64,000 nt of DNA from Photobacterium indicum. GTDB taxonomy: Bacteria; Pseudomonadota; Gammaproteobacteria; Enterobacterales; Vibrionaceae. The stretch is taken from assembly GCF_003026215.1 (NCBI RefSeq), contig NZ_PYOC01000001.1, positions 992,001 through 1,056,000 of the forward strand, given 5' to 3'. Made by a program: the position numbers and the translations under genes. Of this stretch, positions 42,392-50,705 are shown one piece after another (position 1 is the stretch's first letter; each line of letters starts with the position of its first letter). The notes beneath the pieces are model-generated. The model was not told the origin of the DNA. It was given only the letters and a program-made list of their open reading frames with translations, and did no database searches.

Positions 42392-44110
42392 ATGTCTGCA
42401 ACATCTGCATCTGTTCGTACCGACTTTCATTTAACAGAAGAGCTCAATAAAACCGTCATACAAAGTTTAGTGAGCTCTTTTGGACTCGATTTCTTACTGT
42501 TTGAAGATAAAAAAGGGGGTGACGTTGCTACCGTCCATAATGTGCGTAAGCACCACAAAGGTGAATCCGATATTTACCTTTCTGAACAGGTAAGACAGGA
42601 ATACGAAAACCGAGGTGCGTATAAACCGACGAAAGTGGGGACTGATGGAAATCAGGTGTTCAATAGTAAAGGCAAAGCGATAAAAATCGATAATTACCAT
42701 TCAGATGCGGGCTACAAAAGCAGAGGTGCAGAAGATAAAAAGCGGCAACAAGAAGGCAATCTTTACGATGCGTATCGTGATCAAAATATGGCGATAAATG
42801 AAAACCGTCAACTTGATCATATTATCGCATCGCATGAAGTACACAATGACGCTGGGCGAGTATTAGCTGGTCTAGATGGGGTTGAACTTGCTAACCAAAG
42901 CTCAAACTTTCAATCCACTCATTCGTACATCAATAATCTTAAATCTGCGCATTCCATGGATGATTTTTTAGGGGATGTATTACCGCGCACTGTTGAAACA
43001 AAAAAAGAGCGGATCAAACAGAGCCAAGAAAAGCTTGTGATGATGCCAACATCAACGCCAGAACAGCGCCATGAAAAGCGCAAAGTTGAAGATAAAATCG
43101 CTAAAGATAAAGAGCACATTGAAGTACTAGAAAATCTTGAACATGACAAGATGCGCGAAGCAGATAAGCAAGCTCGCCAACAATATGATGGTCAAATCAA
43201 TGCCAAGTATTACACCAGTAGTAAGTTTCTTAAAAGCACAGCCTTAGAATCTGCTAAATCAGGTTTAAAAATGGGTATGCGCCAAGTATTGGGCATGATT
43301 TTGGCCGAAGTGTGGTTTGAACTGAAAGAACACATTCCATCGCTCTATAAAGATTCACAAGGTAACTTTACGTTAGAGCGTTTTCTCGAACGCCTCAAAA
43401 CCATGGCAACGGATATCTGGAAGCGCATTAAAGCCAGGTTTAAAGATATTCTTACCGAATTTAAAGATGGTGCGATTGGTGGCGTATTATCTAGTTTAAC
43501 TACCACAGTAATGAACATCTTTTTTACCACTCAGAAATTGGTTGGTAAGCTGATCCGTGAAATGTGGACTAGCCTAGTATCAGCAGCAAAAATGGTGTTC
43601 TTTAATCCAAGCCAATTATCTGCTGGTGACTTGGCACGTGAAGTCACTCGTATTCTGTCGACAGGTGTTGCTGTAGCCATGGGCGTTTTCTTAAACCAAC
43701 ACCTTGCTACCATAATGACATTCCCATTGGGCTCAGAACTCGCGGCATTTGTTAGTGCGATTGCGACGGGCTTAATGACGTTAGGTATCACGTACTTTTT
43801 AGATCATAGTGAAATGATGCAAAAGGTATGGAACTTCCTCGATCAATTCAAAAGTGAAGCGCGTAGAACATTGGAATACTTTCAAAAAGTAAACGCAGAA
43901 TTAGATCGTTATTTGATAGAGTTAGCAGCGCTGGAATTTAACTTAGCGCCACAAGAAATGACGCGTTTCACGGACAGCTTAGTTGCGGTAAACAGCGAAT
44001 ATGAAAAGGGATTGATCCTCACACAAGAAGTCGAAAGACGTGGCATTGAGTTACCATTTGAAGCGGGTAATTTAGATAGTACCCGAAGCTGGTTGAAGAG
44101 CTTATGCTAA
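42392..44110 (+). CDS. HNH-like nuclease domain protein with C-terminal membrane region
   Basis: 572 residues. Around residues 138-190, 'NRQLDHIIASHEVHNDAGR', 'LDGVELANQSSNFQ' and 'SYINNLKSAHSMDDFL' follow the HNH/LHH layout (Asp-His, then Asn, then NxxK-like). A charged coiled coil (200-275) follows. After residue 285 there are several hydrophobic helices, for example 'VGMFLNQ'-type stretches near 415-465, and a helical tail. A nuclease joined to a membrane region is unusual and would suit a membrane-tethered effector. The HNH call is by pattern only. It overlaps the YkgJ gene by 7 bases. Confidence 0.55.
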   Translation: MSATSASVRTDFHLTEELNKTVIQSLVSSFGLDFLLFEDKKGGDVATVHNVRKHHKGESDIYLSEQVRQEYENRGAYKPTKVGTDGNQVFNSKGKAIKIDNYHSDAGYKSRGAEDKKRQQEGNLYDAYRDQNMAINENRQLDHIIASHEVHNDAGRVLAGLDGVELANQSSNFQSTHSYINNLKSAHSMDDFLGDVLPRTVETKKERIKQSQEKLVMMPTSTPEQRHEKRKVEDKIAKDKEHIEVLENLEHDKMREADKQARQQYDGQINAKYYTSSKFLKSTALESAKSGLKMGMRQVLGMILAEVWFELKEHIPSLYKDSQGNFTLERFLERLKTMATDIWKRIKARFKDILTEFKDGAIGGVLSSLTTTVMNIFFTTQKLVGKLIREMWTSLVSAAKMVFFNPSQLSAGDLAREVTRILSTGVAVAMGVFLNQHLATIMTFPLGSELAAFVSAIATGLMTLGITYFLDHSEMMQKVWNFLDQFKSEARRTLEYFQKVNAELDRYLIELAALEFNLAPQEMTRFTDSLVAVNSEYEKGLILTQEVERRGIELPFEAGNLDSTRSWLKSLC

Positions 44111-44433
44111 ATGTAAGTGAGAGCCGTAATGACTCACAGAATTTAAAACCGTTCCCGTGCAATGCGTGCGGGAAATGCTGTGCCAATGTTCACCTGTCGG
44201 AGATTACTCAACCACTAGATAGAGGTGATGGTATTTGCCGTCACCTTGATAACGATACCAAACGTTGTCAAATTTATGATCAAAGACCCGACATTTGCCG
44301 TGTTGAGTTGCAATATCGAACTCACTACTCTCACCAGTTTTCGTGGGATGAGTTCATTACTATCAACTTAACAATTTGCGAAAGCTTACCCGATAGGAAA
44401 GGTGCATTTGTTAATGAACCCGAGAGTAAATAA
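44104..44433 (+). CDS. YkgJ-family cysteine-cluster protein
   Basis: 109 residues. 'FPCNACGKCCANV' plus 'GICRHLDNDTKRCQIYDQRPDICRVE' is the full YkgJ (zinc- or iron-chelating) Cys pattern with eight Cys. Members bind a metal or an Fe-S cluster; their activity is mostly unknown. The ATG lies inside the 3' end of the upstream gene (ATGCTAA), and the stop overlaps the next ATG (TAATG), so translation is coupled in this cluster. Confidence 0.85.
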   Translation: MLNVSESRNDSQNLKPFPCNACGKCCANVHLSEITQPLDRGDGICRHLDNDTKRCQIYDQRPDICRVELQYRTHYSHQFSWDEFITINLTICESLPDRKGAFVNEPESK

Positions 44434-44762
44434 TGTTAGATAAAATTGAATCAGCCCTCGATAAATTTAATGCATCCGCGACTGAAGCTAAAGCTGTAGT
44501 GGAAAAGACACAGAGTTTAGATTTAAGTACTAAGCAGCTAGAGCCCATGCTAGACCTACTTGATGAAAGAATTGAAAATGCATCAAGAAAATTAAAAAGA
44601 GAGATACTTGTAACCATAGACGAAGCACATGCTAAACAGAAAAAAGAAATGGAACTGAGATTTAAAGCCGAACGAAGCCATGAAAAGAAAGTGCTATTAA
44701 TTAATGTTGGTATAGCATCGATGGCAGTTGTTACCTTTATCTTTCAACGCGTTTTAGGTTAG
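44433..44762 (+). CDS. Coiled-coil protein with C-terminal membrane anchor
   Basis: 109 residues. The first 80 form charged amphipathic helices ('IESALDKFNASATEAKAVVEKTQSLDL...'). The last 20 ('VLLINVGIASMAVVTFIFQRVLG') are one membrane span, giving a tail-anchored layout. No known family. The start overlaps the YkgJ stop by one base and the stop overlaps the ribosome site of the next tiny gene. Confidence 0.6.
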   Translation: MLDKIESALDKFNASATEAKAVVEKTQSLDLSTKQLEPMLDLLDERIENASRKLKREILVTIDEAHAKQKKEMELRFKAERSHEKKVLLINVGIASMAVVTFIFQRVLG

Positions 44763-44766
44763 GAGT

Positions 44767-44868
44767 ATGTTCAAGGTTATTGGATTGTTTATCTTCCTAA
44801 TATTTTTAGTCTGTGTTATCTCAACCATATTCAAAATTAGAAGCACATTTTCAGATAAAGAGAAATAG
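44767..44868 (+). CDS. 33-residue single-span membrane peptide
   Basis: Begins MFKVIGLFIFLIFLVCVIS, one hydrophobic helix, then a basic and charged tail (FKIRSTFSDKEK). AGGAG overlaps the upstream stop codon, one base before the ATG, a very short spacing. Its TAG abuts the ATG of the hydrolase gene. The exact packing between two genes, with no spare bases, argues that it is translated. Small membrane peptides of this kind can be toxins or subunits of membrane complexes; the role is unknown. Confidence 0.5.
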   Translation: MFKVIGLFIFLIFLVCVISTIFKIRSTFSDKEK

Positions 44869-45717
44869 ATGGTTTTTCAAAAGATTAAGACATTAAAAGC
44901 GTCGCTTTACCAGACTGATTTGATCGGGAAAAATACCGAATTGAAAAATAATGACTCTAATAAGATGACTGGTAATGCTGTAAAATTACATACCATTCGA
45001 GAAGGAAATAGCCCAGCAGTATTCGTTATTAATGGCTTCCTATCAGGAAAGGGTAATGATGTATCGGATTGGCTTGAAGTTGTTGATGAGCTTTACCCAT
45101 TGAACAAGGTTATCCATGTTCAATGGAGAGCTGGCAATATTAGTGATCTTGTTTTTGATGAGGGTTTAATTAAGGCTGCACCAAGTATTAATAATCAAAA
45201 CTCAATGCTAAAAAAATTAGGAGCAGTAAGCTTAGTTGCGGCCAATAAAGTATCAGGACACTGGCGAAAAGCATTTACTGAAACAGCGATTGTAGGAACT
45301 GAACTCGCAGCAATGTTAGATGTAGAAAAAGGCTATGACGGATGTATTCTTATGGGCCACTCCTTAGGTGCACGGATTATTCATCATACACTTGATAAGC
45401 TACCAGCAAATAAAGTGAGCCAATGTTACTTACTCGCTGGGGCTGTGTCATCTGGCTCAAAATTGTGGAATACGATATTTGAACTCCATCCACATACACA
45501 GTTCATTAATTGTATGAGTAAAACTGATTCTGTACTGAAGTATGCTTATAAAGTGGGAACCCTTTTACGCGAAACACCAATTGGATTGCACCCACTTGGT
45601 CATAAATCGCACCCTTTAATTATCAATCAAGATGTAACGGAAGTCGCTCAAAAACACACTAAGTTTAAACACAAAGCGCTAGGGCTTTTATTGCAGAATA
45701 TTGTGCGTGCTAAATAA
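44869..45717 (+). CDS. DUF726-like alpha/beta hydrolase
   Basis: 282 residues. 'AVFVINGFLSGKGNDVSDWLEVV' near residues 56-78 is an oxyanion-type loop. 'GCILMGHSLGARIIHHTLDKL' carries the nucleophile Ser in GHSLG. 'FINCMSKTDSVLKYAYKVG' and 'LHPLGHKSHPL' could supply the Asp and His. The set matches DUF726 (TMCO4-like) hydrolases, whose substrates are unknown; esters or lipids are plausible. It is the last gene of the cluster. About 580 bp without a gene follows. Confidence 0.75.
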   Translation: MVFQKIKTLKASLYQTDLIGKNTELKNNDSNKMTGNAVKLHTIREGNSPAVFVINGFLSGKGNDVSDWLEVVDELYPLNKVIHVQWRAGNISDLVFDEGLIKAAPSINNQNSMLKKLGAVSLVAANKVSGHWRKAFTETAIVGTELAAMLDVEKGYDGCILMGHSLGARIIHHTLDKLPANKVSQCYLLAGAVSSGSKLWNTIFELHPHTQFINCMSKTDSVLKYAYKVGTLLRETPIGLHPLGHKSHPLIINQDVTEVAQKHTKFKHKALGLLLQNIVRAK

Positions 45718-46296
45718 GTATTTTCCCATGTGAAACTATCGCTGAATTTTAGTTCAAAGCGAGAGTATTCACTATTTACCAAGATGGAGTTTAGTCGAGT
45801 GACTAATGAAATGTGTCTGATAGTTAGCTGAAAGTTAGTATTAGTATGAAGCTGTACTGGTAGAGTGAAATTGGCCACAAAAAGGAAGGCGTATCATATT
45901 CAGATTTGTCTTCCGTGAAGGTGTCTTCACCATACCTGAGTTAATTCCTGTATTGCTAAATTAGCAAAATCGCTTACTCATTTTTGCCTTATTACAAGTT
46001 AATGCAAAAATTCATTATTAGTTTATTAGTTTATTAGTTTATTAGTTTATTAGTTTATTAGTTTGAGTTTGCCTTAACATAAGTTATCCAAAGTTGCGTG
46101 CAAATGTGAAAAGTAAAGCTATCTCTAATGGCGCGGAAGGCTCGCATCGAGGAAAAATGTACTATGGCAGAACGCAAATGGAGACAATAGAAGATGGGAC
46201 ATAAATCTGGATTGAAAAGAATCTAGCCCAGACTCAATCTGACAGGCACCAAGCACAAAGTGGGTAGCTGTCAGATCAGGTATAAATTAGTACACT
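45718..46296. other. Intergenic region with simple repeat and element-like ends
   Basis: About 580 bp. It contains the TTTATTAG tandem repeat. A short stretch at 46128-46157 reads 'MARKARIEEK', which recalls the beginning of REP-associated (Y1) transposases but is closed soon after. An inverted repeat CTGACAG/CTGTCAG lies at 46240-46276. CTGTCAGATCA also occurs at 34513. These may be remains of a mobile element. Confidence 0.35.
46022..46061. repeat. Tandem octamer repeat, five copies of TTTATTAG
   Basis: Five perfect copies plus a degenerate one on the left (ATTATTAG). Same unit length and copy number as the repeat at 13719, but a different sequence. Confidence 0.95.
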
Positions 46297-47142
46297 TTAA
46301 AATAACTCTACTGACGAGCGTTGCTTATGGTATTCCTGAAGAAGAATATAAGCATTTTGTGGTGGTGTAGCTGCTTGTAAGTTAGCAAGGTACTGTTTAG
46401 GTTGAGCTATTTCATCGGCTTCATACTGAAAGTAAGTATCTTGAAGGCCGAATGTAAACCAACTTACTATATATTTTCCGCTTTTATTGTTACACACTTT
46501 GAAACCAACCTGCTTACTATACTTTTTGGAACCTTGCTCTACACATTCACCAATTGGTAGTGCTGAATAATCTTTGCTGATCATTCTCTCTAAGCCGCTG
46601 ACTTGTTTAGTAAGTAATTCTATAACATCAGCACGGTCATCATCATCAAGCGTGATGCCATTGATATCCCAGTACTCGCCAATACTTCCATCTTCGTACA
46701 TAGCAAGGTAGCTTTTAACGCCGTTCTTGGAGTAGAAAGTTACCATTTTTACGTCCACTCGTTGACCTGGGAGTAATTCAATTCTAGTGGATTTAATTTC
46801 TAGTTTATCCAAATGTCCGCTCATTGGATCTGCAGCTTTAGTTGCTTCAATATCCTTTTGTTCTTTTCTGCGTGCAGTTTCAATGGCCTTCTGTTTATTC
46901 ATATGATCTTCATACTCTTGAGCCGTTGCGAATCCCGCCTCAGTTGCAAGTTCTTCTTGGGTAGGCTTGGTTACCACTACAATAATTGCAATCAGAGCAA
47001 CTAACACGCTGCCACCGATCATCGCTTTCTTACGAACTTCAGGGCTTAATTTCTTCATACCCCAAAGCATAATCATCAATATACCAAGTGGTGGAAATGC
47101 AATACCAACAATTACTTTTACAATGTTTTTTAGCTTTGACAT
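46297..47142 (-). CDS. Membrane protein of unknown function with coiled coil
   Basis: 281 residues. Two hydrophobic spans near the N terminus ('IVKVIVGIAFPPLGILMIMLWG' and 'AMIGGSVLVALIAIIVVV', about 7-28 and 41-58) are followed by a charged coiled coil (65-105) and a mixed soluble domain with three Cys. No family was recognised. It stands alone on the minus strand between the WYL cluster and the TonB locus, divergent from the receptor gene. Confidence 0.55.
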   Translation of the reverse strand: MSKLKNIVKVIVGIAFPPLGILMIMLWGMKKLSPEVRKKAMIGGSVLVALIAIIVVVTKPTQEELATEAGFATAQEYEDHMNKQKAIETARRKEQKDIEATKAADPMSGHLDKLEIKSTRIELLPGQRVDVKMVTFYSKNGVKSYLAMYEDGSIGEYWDINGITLDDDDRADVIELLTKQVSGLERMISKDYSALPIGECVEQGSKKYSKQVGFKVCNNKSGKYIVSWFTFGLQDTYFQYEADEIAQPKQYLANLQAATPPQNAYILLQEYHKQRSSVELF

Positions 47143-47706
47143 TTTTGTTTCCTGGATAGAAAGTACTAAGAGCTTATCTTGTTAACGGTATGTTGCTCCA
47201 TTAAATGGGCGTCATTCCTTTTTTTGCGTCGAACGTTGTGTTGCTCTGTAAGCTCCTTTCAATTTCACTGCAGTTTTTAAAGTATTTAGCATCAAAATTT
47301 AAAATTCCGCCTTTCTCCGTCCAGTTTTGCGCAAGATTAATGATAATTAGCACTCCTTTCACTTTTCGAATAATAATCGATATTTTCAAGCTTTTGTTTT
47401 AAAAGAACTTACTTAATATGAGTTTGGCTTTATAGCCATTTAGACGTCTTTCCGCGCTTCCAATCACTTTTCCGCTCTTATGCCTTCCTAGCCAAAAATA
47501 TGGCATTTACATAACTTTACGAATGCAAAGAATGTAAATTAAATGCAAATGCTAACAATTATCACTTATATTCCATCCCGAATTTAGCAGTGGTCGCCGG
47601 TAACGGCAGTAATGGGTCATTCGTTTAGTTTCTCAATAAATATAACGAACTTAAGTTCACTAAGAGAAATTGAATACCTCATTGAAATATTTGGAGATAA
47701 CGGAAT
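47143..47706. other. Intergenic region upstream of the TonB-dependent receptor
   Basis: About 560 bp. It holds a Fur-like box at 47545 and presumably the receptor promoter. A 62-codon minus-strand frame (47201-47389) has a plausible composition ('WTEKGGILNFDAKYFKNC') but only a poor start, so it is not called. Confidence 0.45.
47545..47563. promoter_or_regulatory. Fur-box-like site upstream of the receptor gene
   Basis: GCAAATGCTAACAATTATC; its reverse complement matches the 19-bp Fur consensus at 13 positions. It lies about 145 bp before the receptor start. The iron-uptake context raises its credibility. Confidence 0.5.
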
Positions 47707-49803
47707 ATGTTTTTTAAAAGTCACCTGACTTTATTGATTGGCGCAATTCTAGCTGCGCCAGTTGTTCAAGCACAAAACGAAGTTCAAAACACAGCCTCAG
47801 AAACAGATGAGCACATGGTTGTTACAGGCCGAGATTATGGCTTTAAAGTTGATACCAACTCGACAGCAATGCGAGTAGAAGCAACACAACTAGAAACTCC
47901 GGGACAAGTTACTGTTATCGATGAGCAGCTTATCGATGAACAACGTGCAAGCACATTAGGTGACGTACTGAAGAATGATTCCAGTATTTCAGCTGGCGGC
48001 GTAAGCCGAAACCGCGAGAGCTTCTCGTTACGTGGCTTCTCTCTAGACAGCGGCAGCGGCTTCTTACGAGATGGTAAGCAGCATTGGTCTCATTATCGCC
48101 AACCAATTGAATTATTAGAACGCGTTGAAGTATTAAAAGGCCCTGCTGGTTTGCTTTACGGTAAATCTGCACCAGGCGGCCTTGTGAACATGGTGTCTAA
48201 AAAACCGACCTACGAAACACAAGTACGCGTAAGCCAAGATATTGGTTCAAATAATGAATCTCGCACTATTGCGGATGTGAGTGGTTCATTAAACGATGCA
48301 CAAACATTACGTGCACGTGCCGTTGTTTCTAAGCAAAGTTATGACTCATGGCGTTCATACAGCGATGGCAGTACGCCTTCGACTGAACGTTTTGTGGGTG
48401 GTCTATTTGTTGATTACGATATAAACGACGATGTAACTGTGTCTTTCCATTACGACAAAACGAATGACAACGGCAGCGTTGATTCTGGTGCTTACATTGT
48501 TGACGGTAAGCCAGTACTTGGCCGTGATTTCATTTGGGATGCGCAATGGTCAAACATTGAAAACGATGTAGAAAATGTTGGGTTCGATGTTGCTGCAATA
48601 CTATCAAGCGTATGGAGCATTAAAGGTGGTTACAACCATCAAGACTTCGAACGTCATGATACCGAAAGCTTCTCTAAACCCGATACGTATAACGCGGCAA
48701 CGGGTACTTATGAGTACCAAGGTTACGATCGTTGGGATAACTGGCAGTTTGATACCGCTTACATCGATTTAGTGGGTGAGTTTGATGCACTGGGTGTAAG
48801 CCACCAAATGCTGATAGGTGCAAACTGGTTAGGTTACTACTATTCAAGTCAGCGCGATTCAATCAGAGGGCAAACAGCGACAGTAGGGCAGCCGCTTGAA
48901 AAACCATCTGGGTTAGATTACCACAATGGTAAAAAAGGCGATGCGACCGAGCGTGATTCATACGGTATCTACGTACAAGATATGATTACGTTCAACGACC
49001 AATGGCAAGTACTTGCTGGTTTACGTTTCGACCGTGAAGAAAATGATACAGATACGTACAACAATGTTTTACCTAAAGCTGGTGTGATTTATCACCCAGC
49101 CTCGAACGGTTCGATTTACGTTACGTACTCTGAAAGCTTTGAGCCAAAAGATCCGATTGATGATGATCAAGATATCAACAATGGTAAAGCATTAGACCCT
49201 GTTAAAGGCCGTTTATACGAGCTAGGTTCTAAGTGGGAATTGATGGACAACCAGCTGTTCGTATCGGGCGCAGTGTTTGAAATTACTCAAGAAAACAAAG
49301 TGATCTCTCAAGATATCACTAACCCTGATTTCGAATCTGAAACAACGCAGGCGGGTAAACAAGTTCACCGTGGTGCTGAATTAAGCACTATGGGTTATGT
49401 AACAGAGGCCTTTTCGTTAAGCGGTTCAATGACTTACTTAGACGCTGAAATCCAAGACGAATTTGATGCTTCTATTGATGGTAACCGTCCTGCTGATGTT
49501 CCTGAGTTCTCTGCTAACGTGTGGACGCGTTACTCGTTTGAAAATAACACAGACGTAAACCTAGGTGCTATCTACGTGGGTGAGCGCTTTGGTGATGAGA
49601 AGAACACATACAAAAAAGATGCTTACACACGTTTCGATGCAGGTGTTGCACATACCGTTAAGTATGATGAGAATCTAGACATTATTGCTCGATTCAATGT
49701 TGAAAACATATTCGACAAAGAATACCTAGCGGGTGGCAGTCAAACAAAGACCGTGCTTGGCGAAGGTCGTAACTACATGGCAACGCTTCAGTTCCGTTAC
49801 TAG
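47707..49803 (+). CDS. TonB-dependent siderophore-type outer-membrane receptor
   Basis: 698 residues. A signal peptide ends 'APVVQAQ'. A TonB-box-like 'DEHMVVTG' follows, then a plug domain ('GQVTVIDEQLIDEQRASTLGDVLKNDSSIS', 'ERVEVLKGPAGLLYGKSAPGGLVNMVSKKP') and a 22-strand barrel ending in Tyr ('YMATLQFRY'). The plug pattern 'VLKGPAGLLYG..PGGLVN' is that of the FhuA/FpvA siderophore receptor group. A terminator separates it from the TonB system genes, which would energise it. The ligand is unknown; ferric siderophore or another metal chelate is likely. Confidence 0.92.
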   Translation: MFFKSHLTLLIGAILAAPVVQAQNEVQNTASETDEHMVVTGRDYGFKVDTNSTAMRVEATQLETPGQVTVIDEQLIDEQRASTLGDVLKNDSSISAGGVSRNRESFSLRGFSLDSGSGFLRDGKQHWSHYRQPIELLERVEVLKGPAGLLYGKSAPGGLVNMVSKKPTYETQVRVSQDIGSNNESRTIADVSGSLNDAQTLRARAVVSKQSYDSWRSYSDGSTPSTERFVGGLFVDYDINDDVTVSFHYDKTNDNGSVDSGAYIVDGKPVLGRDFIWDAQWSNIENDVENVGFDVAAILSSVWSIKGGYNHQDFERHDTESFSKPDTYNAATGTYEYQGYDRWDNWQFDTAYIDLVGEFDALGVSHQMLIGANWLGYYYSSQRDSIRGQTATVGQPLEKPSGLDYHNGKKGDATERDSYGIYVQDMITFNDQWQVLAGLRFDREENDTDTYNNVLPKAGVIYHPASNGSIYVTYSESFEPKDPIDDDQDINNGKALDPVKGRLYELGSKWELMDNQLFVSGAVFEITQENKVISQDITNPDFESETTQAGKQVHRGAELSTMGYVTEAFSLSGSMTYLDAEIQDEFDASIDGNRPADVPEFSANVWTRYSFENNTDVNLGAIYVGERFGDEKNTYKKDAYTRFDAGVAHTVKYDENLDIIARFNVENIFDKEYLAGGSQTKTVLGEGRNYMATLQFRY

Positions 49804-49815
49804 TTAAATGATATG

Positions 49816-49842
49816 GGGGAAAGTTAACGCTTTCCCCTTTTT
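49816..49842 (+). terminator. Intrinsic terminator after the receptor gene
   Basis: Eight-bp stem GGGGAAAG/CTTTCCCC, 6-base loop, five T. A second terminator-like hairpin follows at 49864. Confidence 0.9.
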
Positions 49843-49863
49843 CCGTTTTTTCTTATTAATACT

Positions 49864-49886
49864 CACTCTACTTAGAGTGCTTTTTT
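49864..49886 (+). terminator. Second terminator-like hairpin before the TonB system operon
   Basis: CACTCT/AGAGTG stem, 4-base loop, C, then six T. Two terminators in tandem imply the TonB system genes have their own promoter or are made only by read-through. Confidence 0.75.
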
Positions 49887-49911
49887 ATTTTTACTCTTTA
49901 TACAATGATTG

Positions 49912-50703
49912 ATGAACGCTATGAACATAATAAAACCTACTTTGGCATTCTTAGCACTCAGCATTACAGCGGGTGTTCATGCTAATAGCCTTGATGCCGC
50001 TCGTGCAATTGAAAGCAAAACAAACTTAACCTCTTCTTATAGCCAGCAAAAAGTCGATCGCAGCGCTGAAGCTGCACTCACGATGAAAGCTGAAATAGAG
50101 CAGTTACAGGAAGAGGTCAAAAATCTGGCTGTTTATCGTGATCATTTAGCGCGTTTGGTTGATAACCAAAACCAAGAAACAGCAAGTTTAAACCAGCAAA
50201 TTCACGGTATAAAAGAAACACGTCAGGGTGTTGTACCGCTGATGTATAACATGATCGAAGGATTAAAGACGATTGTTGCCCAAGATAAACCCATTAAACA
50301 TCAGCAACGTTTAGCGCGTATCGAAAAGTTAGAATTGATGATGGGTAAAGCTGATATTAGTGATGCTGAAAAATACCGCCGTATTTTAGAAGCGTATCAA
50401 ATCGAGATGGATTACGGCACTAAGTTGGGCGTGTATCAAGGTCAAATTGCTTTGCCGGATCAGCAAAACATTGAAGCTGATTTACTTCACCTTGGTCGAA
50501 TTTCATTGGTTGCACGTAGCCTTGATGGAACGCATTACTGGGCATGGAATGAACAGCAACGCCAGTGGCAGGGGTTAAGTAATAGTGATTCCTCTTCAAT
50601 AGATAAAGCCTTCGCAATCGCAAGTAAGCAAACAGCGCCAAGCCTTATTACGTTACCTGTTTCTGTAAAGCTTGCCGCATCAACTAACGAAGAGAGTAAG
50701 TAA
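49912..50703 (+). CDS. DUF3450-like periplasmic coiled-coil protein of the TonB system
   Basis: About 263 residues with a signal peptide ending 'GVHA'. A long coiled coil (about 30-115) is followed by a region with 'LHLGRISLVARSLDGTHYWAWNEQQRQW'. This matches the DUF3450 protein found in front of ttpC in vibrio TonB2 operons. A similar 'RLG.MGLI...YLAWN' segment occurs in the next gene's periplasmic part, so the two look related. It may help TtpC contact the outer membrane. Two nearby ATGs could start it; neither has a good ribosome site. Confidence 0.75.
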   Translation: MNAMNIIKPTLAFLALSITAGVHANSLDAARAIESKTNLTSSYSQQKVDRSAEAALTMKAEIEQLQEEVKNLAVYRDHLARLVDNQNQETASLNQQIHGIKETRQGVVPLMYNMIEGLKTIVAQDKPIKHQQRLARIEKLELMMGKADISDAEKYRRILEAYQIEMDYGTKLGVYQGQIALPDQQNIEADLLHLGRISLVARSLDGTHYWAWNEQQRQWQGLSNSDSSSIDKAFAIASKQTAPSLITLPVSVKLAASTNEESK

Positions 50704-50705
50704 AA

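Noticed and set aside
46022-46061. Short tandem repeat as a CRISPR array
   Set aside because: Units are 8 bp with no spacers, and there are no cas genes in the window.
46128-46290. REP-associated transposase gene
   Set aside because: Only about ten residues resemble the family start and the frame closes quickly; at most a remnant.
47201-47389. 62-codon minus-strand frame near the TonB receptor
   Set aside because: Plausible composition but the start codon has no proper ribosome site, and a rightward frame covers the same DNA.
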